The position numbers and the translations under genes are program-made. A stretch of DNA of 64,000 nt from Giesbergeria anulus (GTDB taxonomy: Bacteria > Pseudomonadota > Gammaproteobacteria > Burkholderiales > Burkholderiaceae_C): the NCBI RefSeq assembly GCF_900111115.1, contig NZ_FOGD01000001.1, positions 738,910-802,909 of the forward strand. The letters are read 5' to 3'. Under the pieces are notes generated by a model that worked only from the letters and a program-made list of their open reading frames with translations, did not search any database and was not told the DNA's origin. This document shows, in pieces, positions 62,410-64,000 of this stretch. Position 1 is the first letter of the stretch. Every line of letters begins with the position of its first letter.

Positions 62410-64000
62410 GGTTCATGGCAATGATGCGGGTGCCAGCGTAGCGCATCTGGTAGTGCAAGCGGTAGGTGTCTTGCAAGAAGTTACCCCACTTGCTCCGTAG
62501 TAGCTGCGATTCCTGCTGGAGTTGGGCGCGCTTGGCCTCGGTATCCATCACGCCACGGGTACGTGATTCGCGGTGAATGCAAGTGACATCACTGGCCTGC
62601 ACCACACGCCAGCCCAATTGGCGCACATGCAGATTGAAGTCAACATCATTGAAGGACACAGCAAAACGCTCATCAAAGCCACCACAGGCATCAAAAACCG
62701 TGCGCCGGGTCAGCAGACAAGCCCCAGTCACCGCAGAGACATTGCGGGGCATATTGAGCCCCTTGCCATCGCGTTCATCGACGATGTTGCGTGCGCCCCA
62801 TGCCGGATCAGTAGCGATACCGTCGTGCTGTAGGCCGCCGCCCTCTTCTGGGTCGTACTCTAGACGGGCACCCACAATGCCAATGCCCGCATCCAGCGTG
62901 AGGTAGCGAGCCAACTGGGCGAGGGTATCTGGTGTGCTCAACTCAACATCGTCGTTGAGGAACAGCAACCAAGGGGTGACTACATGGCGGGCGGCTGCGT
63001 TGTTCAGGGCAGCCCAATTGAAGGGTTGGTTATCGTATAAAACACGCCAATGCGGCTGACGCTGCGCCAGCGCTATCAGTGCTGCCGTGGCGTGGTCATC
63101 AGCCGGCACGTTGTTGCATACCAGCAGCACCTGTAGCAGGGGATAGTTTTGGCACAGCAAAGAAGTGAACAGCCGGGCCAAATCTTCTGGGTTGTGGTGG
63201 GTTGGGATGATGGCGGTAAGGGGTTGCAATGCTGCTTGCCATGTATGGCGCAGACCACTCCCTTGCGTGGCTGCTTGGCTGCTGACGTGGTGCAGCCCCC
63301 GGTCTTGAAGATGGCAGGCTACGCTGCGGCAGGCCGCTTCTAGCACGTAGGGCTTGCTCAAGGCGGTGTAGGCCACCGAAGTTTCAGTGGCACGCCAATC
63401 GTACAGAGGCTGGGCCACATGCCCGACTTGCAGCGCCGGGCGCACTGCCAACCGCAGCCACAAATCCCAGTCTTGGCTGCCATCAAAGCCTGCCCGCAAT
63501 CCCCCCACCTGTTGGAACACATCATGGCGTACTGCCGTGAAATGGTTGATGTAATTGAGGTGCAGTAGCGTCTCTGGAGCCCAGCCCGGCTTGCGGTAGG
63601 TGTGCAACACAACACCATTGCGGTCAATCATCCGACTGTCGGTATAGAGACACTCTAGCCCCGGATGGGCATGGACATGGGCGGCCATTTCCAACAAGGC
63701 GTCGGGATCAAGACGGTCGTCATGATCCAGAAAAGCCACCCAATCGGCATCGGCCAAAGCGATGGCGGTTTGGCTGGCAGCCACAATGCCACCACGTTGG
63801 GGACGGCGCTGCAAACGCAGACGGCTGTCTTGGGCGGCCAAGAGTTGCAAACGATCCAGCAGCGCCAGCACTGGGGCGTGGGTACTGGCATCGTCGGCAA
63901 TGCACAATTGCCAGTGGGGGTAGCTTTGCTGCAATACCGAATGCACGGCCTCGGCCAGAAACTCAGGGGCTGGGTCGCAAACGGGCAGCACGATGGCAAA
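62402..64000 (-). CDS. Family 2 glycosyltransferase, tandem GT-A domains (partial, N-terminus outside window)
   Basis: The open frame runs to the end of the window without a natural start; the first in-frame alternative start codon (63,991) lies inside the domain. Two GT2 domains are visible. The first begins IVLPVCDPAPEFLAEAVHSV with DDAS and FLDHDDRLD (metal-binding DxD region). The second begins around TAIIPTHHNPEDLARLFTSL with FLNDDVEL and the ADP/acceptor loop GACLLTRRTVFDACGGFDE. The architecture is that of polymer or O-antigen/rhamnan-type glycosyltransferases. At least 532 residues are present. Confidence 0.88.
   Translation of the reverse strand, partial: FAIVLPVCDPAPEFLAEAVHSVLQQSYPHWQLCIADDASTHAPVLALLDRLQLLAAQDSRLRLQRRPQRGGIVAASQTAIALADADWVAFLDHDDRLDPDALLEMAAHVHAHPGLECLYTDSRMIDRNGVVLHTYRKPGWAPETLLHLNYINHFTAVRHDVFQQVGGLRAGFDGSQDWDLWLRLAVRPALQVGHVAQPLYDWRATETSVAYTALSKPYVLEAACRSVACHLQDRGLHHVSSQAATQGSGLRHTWQAALQPLTAIIPTHHNPEDLARLFTSLLCQNYPLLQVLLVCNNVPADDHATAALIALAQRQPHWRVLYDNQPFNWAALNNAAARHVVTPWLLFLNDDVELSTPDTLAQLARYLTLDAGIGIVGARLEYDPEEGGGLQHDGIATDPAWGARNIVDERDGKGLNMPRNVSAVTGACLLTRRTVFDACGGFDERFAVSFNDVDFNLHVRQLGWRVVQASDVTCIHRESRTRGVMDTEAKRAQLQQESQLLRSKWGNFLQDTYRLHYQMRYAGTRIIAMNHD

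Overview
The window is a stretch of betaproteobacterial chromosome, most likely Burkholderiales and close to Comamonadaceae. This rests on gene content and order: phaR beside rimO, ilvBNC-pssA-leuA, nadE beside a P-II gene, the block exbB-exbD-lpxK-trm112-kdsB-adk, aat-bpt, and a sigma factor followed by DUF3619, DUF3106 and RDD genes. The species cannot be named from the sequence alone.

Layout. 0-5 kb: partial rimO, phaR, aat-bpt, an IclR regulator and a D,D-carboxypeptidase. 5-11.3 kb (minus): the branched-chain amino acid genes ilvB-ilvN-ilvC, then pssA, then leuA behind a probable leucine leader peptide and attenuator. 11.5-15 kb (plus): an ECF-like sigma factor, a probable membrane partner (DUF3619), DUF3106, RDD, dgkA and a LOG-family gene. 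15-24.8 kb: P-II, nadE, hsp20, an icd-MFS-miaA overlap operon, a second unrelated monomeric isocitrate dehydrogenase, DUF192 and a thioesterase. 24.8-26.3 kb: the two ATPases of a branched-chain amino acid type ABC transporter. Their two permeases lie at 40.5-42.7 kb on the same strand, so the operon looks split.

The split region (26.4-40.5 kb) holds two accessory modules. The first (26.5-30.1 kb) is an exported WD40-caspase protein with an intact His/Cys dyad, followed by a glycine-zipper lipoprotein. The second (30,188-40,462) is a 10.3 kb element integrated into the 3' end of tRNA-Gly(CCC), bounded by a 20-bp direct repeat. It carries a P4-type tyrosine integrase, an AlpA-like regulator, a DUF3987 replication-type ATPase, a single-stranded DNA-binding protein and several small unknown genes. 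It also carries a DUF4160/DUF2442-HTH pair that looks like a toxin-antitoxin locus. No capsid, portal, terminase or relaxase gene was recognised, so a P4-like satellite or an integrated replicon is the best guess. Its non-coding DNA is unusually structured: integrase arm-type repeats at both ends, two ~105-115 bp palindromes built from 9-bp GGCTAA iterons 2.8 kb apart around the replication genes, a GTAACCCC iteron array upstream of a small operon, and three perfect odd-length palindromes with a central C about 120 bp apart. I regard this element's cis-acting architecture and the caspase module as the most interesting parts of the window.

42.7-64 kb is ordinary chromosome: selO-msrB, yciB-bolA-PpiC, tRNA-Pro(TGG), infA, psd, an RlhA-like U32 protein, a calcium-type P-ATPase, a second Bcr/CflA exporter, metY, a DUF808 protein, adk, and the kdsB/lpxK/exbBD envelope block. 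It ends in a GNAT-like protein and a truncated family 2 glycosyltransferase.
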